Shown in pieces: positions 37,701-44,914 of a DNA stretch of 64,000 nucleotides (position 1 is its first letter; every line of letters begins with the position of its first letter). The notes under the pieces were generated by a model. The model was not told the DNA's origin. It searched no databases and worked only from the letters and a program-made list of their open reading frames with translations. The position numbers were made by a program, and so were the translations under genes. Source of the stretch: Streptomyces anulatus (GTDB lineage Bacteria; Actinomycetota; Actinomycetes; Streptomycetales; Streptomycetaceae); contig NZ_JOEZ01000008.1 of NCBI RefSeq assembly GCF_000721175.1, forward strand, positions 163,019-227,018, read 5' to 3'.

Positions 37701-38105
37701 CCGCGCGGCCCGGTCGTCGCCCTGGCCGACGAGGCGACGTCCTCCGACGGCGACATGATCACCGCCGCGTTCCGGCTGCTGAAGCTGGGGCCGGTGGTGG
37801 GCCAGCGCACCTGGGGCGGGGTGGTCGGCATGACCGGCCGCCACCGCCTGGGCGACGGGACGGTGATCACGGTGCCGATGAACGCGGCCTGGTTCGACAC
37901 GTACGGCTGGTCGATCGAGAACCACGGCGTGGAACCCGACGTGGAGGCCCTGCGCACCCCGCTGGACTGGGCGGAGGGCCGTTACGCCGTCCTCGACGAC
38001 GCGGTCCGCCTGGCCCTGGACCTCCTGGCCGCCCACCCGGCGTCGACGCCACCGTCGTACGACACGGCCCCGAACCTGCGCAGGCCCCCGCTGCCGCCGC
38101 GGTGA
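34719..38105 (+). CDS. Tricorn protease (S41 family) homologue
   Basis: A protein of about 1128 residues that degrades peptides released by the proteasome or other proteases. Order: an N-terminal six-bladed propeller (SPDGTSIAYTS repeats), a second propeller (to about 690), a helical C1 domain, a PDZ domain (about 830-925) and the S41 core. The catalytic His is in GELGTSHAYV and the nucleophile Ser in ATSSDGDMI near 1010. GTG at 34719 has almost no ribosome site and may be a leaderless start. Tricorn is soluble and assembles as large hexamers. It is divergent from tetR/MMPL. Confidence 0.93.
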   Translation: MSDDVAYLRFPHLHQDLLCFAAEDDLWVAPLAPAGHRPGRAWRVTVDRTRVSHPRFSPDGTSIAYTSWRTLDPEIHLAPVAGGPARRLTHWGSTDARVCGWSPDPGEASQILAVSSHNQPFSYFSWAYSVPTDGGPGGRLPWGPVSDIAVADIDGERRTLLLTGTPPHEPAAWKRYRGGAMGRLWLHGERLLPDIDGHLANPMFVGRRIAFLSDHEGVGNLYSCRMDGTGLRRHTDHDAFYARNASSDGHRVIYQCAGDLWLVEDLESPDATPRKLEVHLGGPRTGRRVHQVPAASNVDSLSVDETGRASAVTVRGSLYWLTHRDGPARTIADTPGVRVRLPEMLGSGGRVAYVTDADGPDAVEIAYLPRASGDRPPRRLASGQLGRVQEMISDPEGERLAIASNDGRLLLLDTGEPEAEPMETEEKAPSGSTRADLHAATGAAAPDSAAPVDEHPGLTELIRSVNGPVRDLAFSPDGDWLTWSHPGVGRSLRQIKLARISGPGAPVIVDITNGRFEDENPVFTEDGRYLAFLSWRGFDPVYDVHTGDLSFPLGCRPYLVPLSSATPSPFALSPDGRPAAGGLDPVDVPDGGTSEGSTVMVEFEGLESRVTPFPVSASKYSALAPVSGGGLVWLRWPISGALGETFANPADMSGRPTLEHFNIAKARRTELVDHLDWFAVSGDASRLVVMDDGELRALPATEPGDTDSTVYLDLRRILHEVDPAAEWRQAYGEAGRIIRSYFWEPDMCGIDWDGVLDQYRPLVERVASPDEFADLLREVLGELGTSHAYVTPARRNEGPPHYQRAIGLLGANLVCREGAWTIQRILPGDSSDSKARSPLAGTGIREGAVLTHVDGRPVDPVSGPYPLLTAAGGTTVELTFSPCGGGPSRRVAIMPLVDERPLRYQDWVAKRRGVVRKLSGGKCGYLHIPDMGGSGWAQFNRDLRLEVSRPALIVDVRGNAGGHISELVVEKLTRTILGWDLTRNAQAVSYASNAPRGPVVALADEATSSDGDMITAAFRLLKLGPVVGQRTWGGVVGMTGRHRLGDGTVITVPMNAAWFDTYGWSIENHGVEPDVEALRTPLDWAEGRYAVLDDAVRLALDLLAAHPASTPPSYDTAPNLRRPPLPPR

Positions 38106-38106
38106 A

Positions 38107-38180
38107 CCGGGGCTCCGCCCCCGGACCCCGCTCCTCGATCGCCGGAGGGGCTTGAGAGCCAGGAACCGGAGGGGCTTGAA
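38107..38180. repeat. Streptomyces-type intergenic GC repeat
   Basis: The sequence GGGGCTCCGCCCCCGGACCCC, then CGCCGGAGGGGCTTGA, is of a kind scattered after genes in Streptomyces genomes, and GGAGGGGCTTGA occurs twice here. It can form hairpins. Origin and function are unknown. Confidence 0.6.
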
Positions 38181-38188
38181 GCCAAGAA

Positions 38189-38220
38189 GGAGGCGCACCC
38201 GGTCACCCGGGTGCGCCTCC
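38189..38220. terminator. Strong bidirectional hairpin
   Basis: A 14-bp perfect stem with a four-base loop (arms 38189-38202 and 38207-38220) between the convergent tricorn and CsbD-like genes. Confidence 0.85.
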
Positions 38221-38279
38221 TGACGCGACGCGTACGCACGCGCGAACCGCAGCGCGCACGCGTCACACCTCAGTGACCG

Positions 38280-38474
38280 TCAACGGTCAAAACGCTCGCG
38301 CGCCTGGTCCTTCGCGTCCTGGGCACGGTCCTTCATGCCCGGGGAGGAGTCCGACCTCTGGTCGCGGGCCCGCGAGGTCCGGTCCTTGGCCTCACCCTTG
38401 CCCTGACCGGCCTTCTGCTTGGCCTGGTCGGCGAGCTCCTGCGCCTTGTCCTTGAACTGGTCCGAAATACCCAT
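38280..38474 (-). CDS. CsbD-like small stress protein
   Basis: A 64-residue hydrophilic protein dominated by Lys, Asp, Gln and Arg with the pattern KDKAQELADQAKQKAG, typical of CsbD/YjbJ-type stress proteins. These rise under general stress and are of unknown mechanism. ATG 38474 follows AGGAG with suitable spacing; a GTG nine bases upstream would overlap that site. Confidence 0.85.
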   Translation of the reverse strand: MGISDQFKDKAQELADQAKQKAGQGKGEAKDRTSRARDQRSDSSPGMKDRAQDAKDQARERFDR

Positions 38475-38585
38475 GCTGTTCACTCCTGTGGGATGCGTGG
38501 GGTACGTGGGGGATGGCCCCCTGCGGGGGCCTCGCTCAGCGTTGCACGACCCGACATTCCACGCATTTCGGACCGCTACGCAGCG

Positions 38586-39479
38586 TCACGCACGGTCCGC
38601 ACGCTCCGCACGCGCGTCCTGGTCCGCCGCTCCCCCGGCCCCCACGAGCCCCTTCGACACGGTGTGGAGGCGCGGCTCGAAGCGCCGCATCTCGCGCTGC
38701 CCGCCGATCGCGATGACGGAGGGCAGACAGCCGCGGACCGACTGCATCCCGCGCAGCCACCACTGGGCGTACACATGCGGGGAGCGCCGCGCGATCCCGT
38801 CGACGATCCGGTCGACGGCCGGGCCCAGCGGATACGTACGGTTCATCGGCCACGGCAGCCGTCGGCGCAGCTCGCGCATCACGTCGTCCTGATCCGCGCC
38901 GCGCACCATGTCGGTGTCGGTCCAGGAGAGATAGCCGACGCCGACCTTGACGCCCTTGTAGCCGACCTCGGCGCGCAGGCTGTGCGCGAAGGCCTCGACG
39001 CCCGACTTGGACGCGCAGTACGCGGTCATCATCGGGGCCGGGGTGATCGCGGCCAGCGACGCTATCTGGAGGAAGTAGCCGCGGCTCTCCATCAGCACCG
39101 GAAGGAAGGCCCGGCCGGTGACCGCGCCGCCGATGAGGTTCACCTCGATGACCCGCCGCCAGGCGTCCGGGTCGGAGTCGACGAACGGGCCGCCCGAGGC
39201 GACGCCCGCGTTGGCGACGACGACGTCGACCTTGCCGAAGCGTTCCTTCACCTCGCGCGCCACCTGCGCCATCGCCGCGTGGTCGGTGACATCGGCGAAC
39301 CAGTGGTCGCTCTCGCCGTGCAGCCGCTCGGAGACCTTCTTCAGCTCGTCCCGCTCCAGGCCGACGAGTGCGAGCGTCGCCCCGCGCGCGGACAGCTTGC
39401 GGGCCAGCAGTTCGCCCACGCCCCGGGCCGCGCCGGTGACGACGACGACCTGGCCCTCCAGATTCCGCCTGCTGCTCAT
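38586..39479 (-). CDS. Short-chain dehydrogenase/reductase
   Basis: A 297-residue SDR with TGAARGVGELLARKL near residue 15, NAG at about 90 and the YCASKSG active-site Tyr/Lys near 155. The C-terminal 50 residues extend beyond the usual fold and are Arg-rich. Third gene of a coupled operon after the FAD monooxygenase and the hydrolase; its ATG overlaps the hydrolase stop. Fits reversible oxidation of alcohols or ketones handled by the monooxygenase. Confidence 0.93.
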   Translation of the reverse strand: MSSRRNLEGQVVVVTGAARGVGELLARKLSARGATLALVGLERDELKKVSERLHGESDHWFADVTDHAAMAQVAREVKERFGKVDVVVANAGVASGGPFVDSDPDAWRRVIEVNLIGGAVTGRAFLPVLMESRGYFLQIASLAAITPAPMMTAYCASKSGVEAFAHSLRAEVGYKGVKVGVGYLSWTDTDMVRGADQDDVMRELRRRLPWPMNRTYPLGPAVDRIVDGIARRSPHVYAQWWLRGMQSVRGCLPSVIAIGGQREMRRFEPRLHTVSKGLVGAGGAADQDARAERADRA

Positions 39480-40429
39480 GCGACATCCTCCTTCTCCGCC
39501 GTGGCGGCCGTCCCCGTGCCGGCCGTCCCCGTGGCGACGTACCGGGTGACCAGCTCCCTGATCTTCGCCGTGACGGCCTCCGGGGCCTCCACCGGCGTCA
39601 TGTGCCCCATGCCCGCCAGCTCGGTCAGGCCGAGACCGACCGGCAGGGCGGCCGCGACGGTCCGCGCGAGGACCGGCGGGGTCAGCCGGTCGTCGCTGCC
39701 GACGATCACCGCGGTCGGCACCCGCAGCTCGCGCACGCCCGCCGCGAGGTCGAGTCCGGCGAGCACACGGCCCCACTCCACCCGGGCTCGGCGCGGGCAG
39801 GCGTGCACGACGCGGGCGCAGGCGTCGACCCGGTCCGGAGCCGAACCGGCCCCCATCGTCGCGTACTTGAGGATCTTCTTCGAGACGGGGTTGACCGGCC
39901 CGAGCGGTGCCTTCGCGCGCAGTGCGGCGGTGGTGAGCCGGGTCCGCAGCGCACCCGCGCGCAGCGGCAGGACACGGGCCTCGGCGGCCAGCCGCGTACT
40001 GCCGGTGGAACAGAGCAGCACGGCGGCGGCGTGCTCGCGCAGTCCGGGGCGCGAGGCGGCGGCCATCACCGTCATCCCGCCCATGGAGTGCCCGGCGAGC
40101 ACCGCCTTGCGGCCCGGGGCGAGCGTCGCGGCGAGGACCGCTTCGAGGTCGTCGGCCAGCGCGTTCGTGCTGTAGCCGCCGGGGCCGGGTTCGGGGGTGA
40201 GCCCGTGGCCGCGCTGGTCGTAGGCGATGACCCGGTGGTCGGCGGCGAGATCACGGATCTGGGCGTCCCAGAAGCGGGTGTTGCAGGTCCAGCCGTGGGC
40301 CAGGACGACGGCCGGGGCGTCCTCGGGGCCGTGCAGTTCGACGTGGATCCGCGAACCGTCGGCGGACCGCGCGGTCAGTTCGGCCGCGGGCACCGGGGCG
40401 GCGGCGTCGCGGGGCAGCAGGCGGCTCAT
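39476..40429 (-). CDS. Alpha/beta hydrolase
   Basis: A 317-residue hydrolase. The nucleophile elbow is GHSMGG near residue 115, the oxyanion HGW is near 45, and the Asp (GSDDRLTPP) and His (GMGHMTPVEAP) complete the triad. It could cleave the ester or lactone made by the neighbouring Baeyer-Villiger-type enzyme. It overlaps both operon neighbours by four bases. Confidence 0.93.
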   Translation of the reverse strand: MSRLLPRDAAAPVPAAELTARSADGSRIHVELHGPEDAPAVVLAHGWTCNTRFWDAQIRDLAADHRVIAYDQRGHGLTPEPGPGGYSTNALADDLEAVLAATLAPGRKAVLAGHSMGGMTVMAAASRPGLREHAAAVLLCSTGSTRLAAEARVLPLRAGALRTRLTTAALRAKAPLGPVNPVSKKILKYATMGAGSAPDRVDACARVVHACPRRARVEWGRVLAGLDLAAGVRELRVPTAVIVGSDDRLTPPVLARTVAAALPVGLGLTELAGMGHMTPVEAPEAVTAKIRELVTRYVATGTAGTGTAATAEKEDVA

Positions 40430-42024
40430 CGTGCGGCCTCCTCGGCGACGGATGCGGTGTCCGAAGCTGCGGTCACGCTCTCGCGATCGGTGCGGCCGGG
40501 CTGTTCGGGGATCCGCCCGGCCCCGGCGGCCCGTTGCGCACCGCCCGCCACGCCGGCGCGGATGACGTCGTACTCCGCGAGGTCCACCGAACGCGTCTGC
40601 CGCCGGAACTCCCCCGTCGTACCCGGCCAGACCGTCGTGTTGCGGCCCTCGGCGTCCAGGTACCAGCTGGTGCAGCCGCCGGTGTTCCACACCGTGCGCT
40701 TCATCCGCTGCTGGACCCGGTCGTTCCACGCGGTGACGGCGGTGGAGCGGGCGCCGAGCGCGGCGCGTCCGCCCAGCACGTTCAACTGCCGCAGGTAGTC
40801 GGCCATGTAGTTCAGCTGGGACTCGATCATCAGGATCATCGAGGAGTTGCCGAGCCCGGTGTTGGGGCCGATGATCGTCATCCAGTTGGGGTACCCGGCG
40901 GCGGTCGCGCCGCGCAGGGAGTTCATCCCGTCCTTCCAGGACTCGGCGAGCGTGATGCCCTCCTCGCCGACGACCCGCTCCGCGATCGGCATGTCCGTGA
41001 CATGGAAGCCGGTGCCGAAGATGATCGCGTCGACCTCCGCCTCGCTGCCGTCGGCGGCGACCACCGTGCTGCCGCGTACCTCACTGAGCCCGGAGGCGAC
41101 CACATCCACGTTGGGCTGGGCGAGGGCCGGGTAGTAGGTGCTGGAGAGCAGGATCCGCTTGCAGCCGATGCGGTAGTCGGGGGTCAGCTTGGCCCGCAGG
41201 GCCGGGTCCTTGATCGCGCGCGCCATGTTGGACTTGGCGATCTTCTCCACCAGACCGAGCTGGTCGGGGTGCTTGGTGAAGGCGCTGACCTGCAACTCCC
41301 TTATGCCCCAGAGCAGTCCGCGGCGTGCCGTGCCGGTGACGGGGACGGCCCGGTGCAGAGCGCGCTCGGCCTTGCTGATGGTGCGGTCCATGCGCGGCAT
41401 GACCCACGGCGGGGTGCGCTGGAAGAGCGTCAGCTTCGCGGCCTTCGACTGTATCGCCGGGACGATCTGGATCGCGGACGCGCCCGTTCCGACCATGGCG
41501 ACGCGCTTGCCGGCCAGGTCGTAGTCGTGGTCCCAGCGCGCGGAGTGGAAGACCTTGCCGGGGAACGTGCCGAGCCCGGGTATGTCCGGCATCTTGGGGT
41601 CGGAGAGCGGCCCGGTGGCGGAGACGACGACATCCGCGTGGAGGGTCGTGCCGTTGGCGGACTCGATCACCCAGTACAGGTTCTCCCTGTCCCAGCTCAT
41701 CAGCTTCACCTCGTGGTTCAGCCTGATGTGCGGGCGGAGCCCGAAGGCGTCGGCGACGCGCTCCAGGTAGGCCCGGATGTGCTCCTGGCCGGAGAAGGTG
41801 CGCGGCCAGTCGGGGTTGGGCGCGAACGAGAACGAGTAGAGGTGGGACGGTACGTCGCAGGCGCAGCCGGGATAGCTGTTGTCGCGCCAGGTGCCGCCCA
41901 CCGAGTCTGCCCGCTCCAGGACGACGAAATCGGTGATGCCTTCGCGGCGCAGCCGGACGGCGGCCCCCAGGCCCCCGAATCCGGTTCCGATCACCGCCAC
42001 ACGTACGTGCTCCTGCTGGGCCAT
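40426..42024 (-). CDS. Flavin-containing Baeyer-Villiger-type monooxygenase
   Basis: A 532-residue FAD/NADPH enzyme. The FAD site is GTGFGGLGAAVRLRREG near residue 12, NADPH binding is GTGASAIQIVPAIQ near 175, and the BVMO-type fingerprint (GKVFHSARWDHDYDL) lies between. An ATG start at 42024 leads straight into the first motif. First gene of the operon, divergent from a MerR regulator. The monooxygenase-hydrolase-SDR arrangement recalls the mymA operon of M. tuberculosis, which acts on envelope lipids, but that link is an inference. Confidence 0.93.
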   Translation of the reverse strand: MAQQEHVRVAVIGTGFGGLGAAVRLRREGITDFVVLERADSVGGTWRDNSYPGCACDVPSHLYSFSFAPNPDWPRTFSGQEHIRAYLERVADAFGLRPHIRLNHEVKLMSWDRENLYWVIESANGTTLHADVVVSATGPLSDPKMPDIPGLGTFPGKVFHSARWDHDYDLAGKRVAMVGTGASAIQIVPAIQSKAAKLTLFQRTPPWVMPRMDRTISKAERALHRAVPVTGTARRGLLWGIRELQVSAFTKHPDQLGLVEKIAKSNMARAIKDPALRAKLTPDYRIGCKRILLSSTYYPALAQPNVDVVASGLSEVRGSTVVAADGSEAEVDAIIFGTGFHVTDMPIAERVVGEEGITLAESWKDGMNSLRGATAAGYPNWMTIIGPNTGLGNSSMILMIESQLNYMADYLRQLNVLGGRAALGARSTAVTAWNDRVQQRMKRTVWNTGGCTSWYLDAEGRNTTVWPGTTGEFRRQTRSVDLAEYDVIRAGVAGGAQRAAGAGRIPEQPGRTDRESVTAASDTASVAEEAAR

Positions 42025-42131
42025 GCTGCCGCCTCCCGCGGTACGTCACACGACTCTGCCAGCAATCACTGGCATTGTTCGGAGACTAGAGCAGGACCGT
42101 ACTGATGGGTAGGGGGCGGAGCGAGGAAAGT

Positions 42132-42142
42132 TACCGGCGGTA
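42132..42142. promoter_or_regulatory. Small palindrome between monooxygenase and merR
   Basis: TACCG-G-CGGTA, 17 bases upstream of the merR start, within the divergent promoter region. A possible MerR binding site, though short and not typical in length. Confidence 0.3.
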
Positions 42143-42159
42143 CAACATAGGGTGCCTCT

Positions 42160-42834
42160 GTGGCTGAAGGACGCGAGCACCGCGAATACCGCATGGAGGA
42201 GCTGGCCAAGGAGGCCGGCATCACCGTGCGGACCCTGCGCTTCTACCGGGAGCGCGGACTGATCCCACCGCCTCGCCGCGAGGGCCGCATCGCCTGGTAC
42301 GACGACCACCACCTGGCCCGGCTGCGGACCATCGCGGGCCTGCTGGAGCGCGGTCACACCCTCAACGGCATCGCCGACCTGGCCGCCACCTTCGAGAGCG
42401 GCCGCGATGTCGCCGAGGTGCTGGGCCTGGGCGAACCGACCGAGGAGACTCCGGTCCGGCTCACCCCGGAGCAGCTCGCGGACTACTTCGAGGGCGAGGT
42501 CACGCCGGAGAACCTCGCCACCGCGCTGGACCTCGGCTATCTCGCCACCGACGGGGACGAGATCGTGCACATCAGCCGCCGCCTCCTGGAGGTGTCGGCC
42601 GAGCTCGTACGGGAAGGGGTGCCGCTGTCCACGGTGCTCTCCTCGGGCCGCCGCGTCCGCGAGCACGCGGACGCGCTCGCCGAGATCTTCGTACGCGTAC
42701 TCCATGCCCACACCAAGGAGACCGAGCCGACCCAACTCCGCCCACTGGCCCGCGCGGTGGTGGACGCCGAGCTGTCCATGGCCCTGGACCGCAGGCTGCG
42801 CCGCGAGGACGGCACCCAGCCCCCGAAGGCGTAG
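42160..42834 (+). CDS. MerR family transcriptional regulator
   Basis: A 224-residue regulator that begins with the MerR helix-turn-helix (YRMEELAKEAGITVRTLRFY), followed by RERGLIPPPRREGRIAWYDD. No Cys-based metal site is seen, so it probably senses an organic molecule through its C-terminal helical domain. GTG 42160 is preceded only weakly by a ribosome site. Divergent from the monooxygenase operon, its likely target. Confidence 0.92.
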   Translation: MAEGREHREYRMEELAKEAGITVRTLRFYRERGLIPPPRREGRIAWYDDHHLARLRTIAGLLERGHTLNGIADLAATFESGRDVAEVLGLGEPTEETPVRLTPEQLADYFEGEVTPENLATALDLGYLATDGDEIVHISRRLLEVSAELVREGVPLSTVLSSGRRVREHADALAEIFVRVLHAHTKETEPTQLRPLARAVVDAELSMALDRRLRREDGTQPPKA

Positions 42835-42905
42835 CGGCCCGCGCCACCGCTCGTGGACGCCCGCTCGTGGACGCCCGGACGCCACGGCCCGTGGACGCCC
42901 GGACG

Positions 42906-43721
42906 CTACCGCTCGTAGACGACCGTCACCGGCGCATGGTCGCTCCAGCGCTCGCCGTGCGTGGCGGCCCGCTCGACCCAGCCCTTCACCGCACGCCCGG
43001 CCAGCCCCGGGGTCGCCATCTGGTAGTCGATACGCCAACCGCTGTCGTTATCGAAGGCCCGCCCCCGGTACGACCACCAGCTGTACGGCCCCTCGACGTC
43101 CGGGTGCAGTTGCCGCACGACGTCGACGTACGCGGCCTCCTCCAGGACCCGGGTCAGCCAGGCGCGCTCCTCGGGGAGGAAGCCGGAGCTCTTGCGGTTG
43201 GCCTTCCAGTTCTTCAGGTCCGCCTCCTGGTGGGCGATGTTCCAGTCGCCGCAGACCACGACCTCACGACCGTCCGCCGCCGCCCGCACTTTCAGACCCT
43301 GGAGGTAGGGCAGGAAGGCGGCCATGAAGCGCTCCTTCTCGTCCTGGCGCTCGGTGCCGACCTCGCCGGAGGGCAGGTACAGGCTCGCGACGGTGACACC
43401 GGGGAGGTCGATCTCCACATACCGGCCGCTCCCGTCGAACTCCTCCGCCCCGGGGATGCCGAAGCCTCCGAAGCCGATCTGGACCCGCTCGGGGGCCTGC
43501 CGCGAGTAGAGCGAGACGCCGGCGCGACCCTTGGCGGCGGCGGGCGCGTGGACGGTGTGCCACCCTTCGGGGGTGCCGACCCCTTCGGGCAGCTGGGCGA
43601 GCTCGGCCCGCACTTCCTGGAGACAGACCACATCGGCGTCGGTCCCCGCCAGCCACTCGACGAAGCCCTTCCTGGCGGCGGCGCGGAGCCCATTAACATT
43701 CACGGAGGTCACTGTGAGCAT
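42906..43721 (-). CDS. xth: Exodeoxyribonuclease III (AP endonuclease family)
   Basis: A 271-residue Xth enzyme for base-excision repair. Motifs: VNVNGLRAA at the N-terminus, CLQEVR (metal Glu), GDWNIAHQEADLKN (Asp-Asn) and the C-terminal WSDHAPV (catalytic His). It cuts 5' to abasic sites and has 3' exonuclease activity. Divergent from a GNAT gene 50 bases away. Confidence 0.95.
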   Translation of the reverse strand: MLTVTSVNVNGLRAAARKGFVEWLAGTDADVVCLQEVRAELAQLPEGVGTPEGWHTVHAPAAAKGRAGVSLYSRQAPERVQIGFGGFGIPGAEEFDGSGRYVEIDLPGVTVASLYLPSGEVGTERQDEKERFMAAFLPYLQGLKVRAAADGREVVVCGDWNIAHQEADLKNWKANRKSSGFLPEERAWLTRVLEEAAYVDVVRQLHPDVEGPYSWWSYRGRAFDNDSGWRIDYQMATPGLAGRAVKGWVERAATHGERWSDHAPVTVVYER

Positions 43722-43771
43722 CCCGGAACAGTACCCACTCCACCCCTACGCATAGATGTACGATACTTAGC

Positions 43772-44263
43772 ATGCTTATTCAGCCTCGTCCTTTCGATCA
43801 CCCCGACGCCGTCAAACTCAACGACCAGGTGCAGCTCGAATACGACGAGCGCTACGGCGATGGGGGCGATCTCACACCGCTCGACCCCTCGATGTTCCTC
43901 CCGCCGCGCGGCCTGTACCTGCTCGCCTACGACGAGCTGGAACGCCCGGTGGCGACCGGCGGCTGGCGGACCCAGGACCGCAACGCCGAGGGCTACCGGG
44001 ACGGCGACGCCGAGATCAAGCGGATGTTCGTGATTCCCGAAGGGCGCGGCAAGGGCCTGGCCCGGCGGATACTGGCCGCCTTGGAGGAGGACGCGCGCGC
44101 CGCCGGCCGGATCCGGATGGTCCTGGAGACCGGCGACCAGCAGCCCGAGGCCATCGCGCTGTACGCGTCCAGCGGCTACGCGGTGTGCGAGAAGTTCGGC
44201 CACTACCGGGAGTACGAGAGCAGCATCTGCATGGCCAAGCCGCTCCAGCAGCCCGGAGCGTGA
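43772..44263 (+). CDS. GNAT family N-acetyltransferase
   Basis: A 163-residue acetyltransferase; acetyl-CoA binding is at VIPEGRGKGLARRILAAL, and LETGDQQPEAIALYASSGY is the next conserved region. The start lies in a TTAGCATGCT context that is partly palindromic. No ligand is predicted. Confidence 0.9.
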   Translation: MLIQPRPFDHPDAVKLNDQVQLEYDERYGDGGDLTPLDPSMFLPPRGLYLLAYDELERPVATGGWRTQDRNAEGYRDGDAEIKRMFVIPEGRGKGLARRILAALEEDARAAGRIRMVLETGDQQPEAIALYASSGYAVCEKFGHYREYESSICMAKPLQQPGA

Positions 44264-44396
44264 TCCTTCGCCCCGGGGTACGGCTCCGGGGCGGGGGTCG
44301 GCGCACCCGCGCGACCCCCACGTCGACCGCGTAGTTGTCCTGGCCAAAGCGTGTGCCGCCCTACGCGCACGTGGTCACCTGGGCGCGGCGATGGCC

Positions 44397-44870
44397 TCAC
44401 GCGTCCGCGTCTGCTCCCGCGCCGAGCACCAGGACCACGTGCTCGTCCTCCCCGTGCCGCACCGTGCCGGTCGCCGTGAACCCGCACTTCTCCAGCAGAC
44501 GTATCGAGCCGGTGTTCCCGGCGACGGGGTCCGCGTACAGCGGGCGGACCGTCTCCCGCTCCAGGAACGCGGTCAGCGCCCGGGTGCCGATGCCCCGGCC
44601 CCAGTAGGGACGGCCGAACCAATAGCCGATGTAGCGCCGCTCCCCCTCCCACCAGGCCACGATGTTCCCGGCAGGCTCGTCGTCCACGTCGACCGTCTGG
44701 ACGAGGACCGTGGGGTCCCCCAGCACCCTCGTCGTCCAGTGCGCCATGAACGCCTCCCGCTCCCGGGGAGCGAAGCGCGATCTCCGGACCGCCTCCGGGT
44801 CGTGCTCGTACGCGAGGAAGACCTCCAGGTCCGCCGGTCCGACATCTCTGAGCCGCACACCGTTCTCCAT
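44397..44870 (-). CDS. GNAT family N-acetyltransferase (RimJ-like)
   Basis: A 157-residue acetyltransferase of the RimJ/RimL subgroup: IGYWFGRPYWGRGIGTRALTAF is the acetyl-CoA site and NTGSIRLLEKCGFTATG follows. ATG 44870 leads directly into the family start VRLRDVGPAD. It may modify a protein N-terminus or small amine. Convergent with the preceding GNAT gene. Confidence 0.9.
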   Translation of the reverse strand: MENGVRLRDVGPADLEVFLAYEHDPEAVRRSRFAPREREAFMAHWTTRVLGDPTVLVQTVDVDDEPAGNIVAWWEGERRYIGYWFGRPYWGRGIGTRALTAFLERETVRPLYADPVAGNTGSIRLLEKCGFTATGTVRHGEDEHVVLVLGAGADADA

Positions 44871-44914
44871 GCCCACCGAGTCTGGCACCCGCCACTGACA
44901 ACGGGCCCGGCCGC

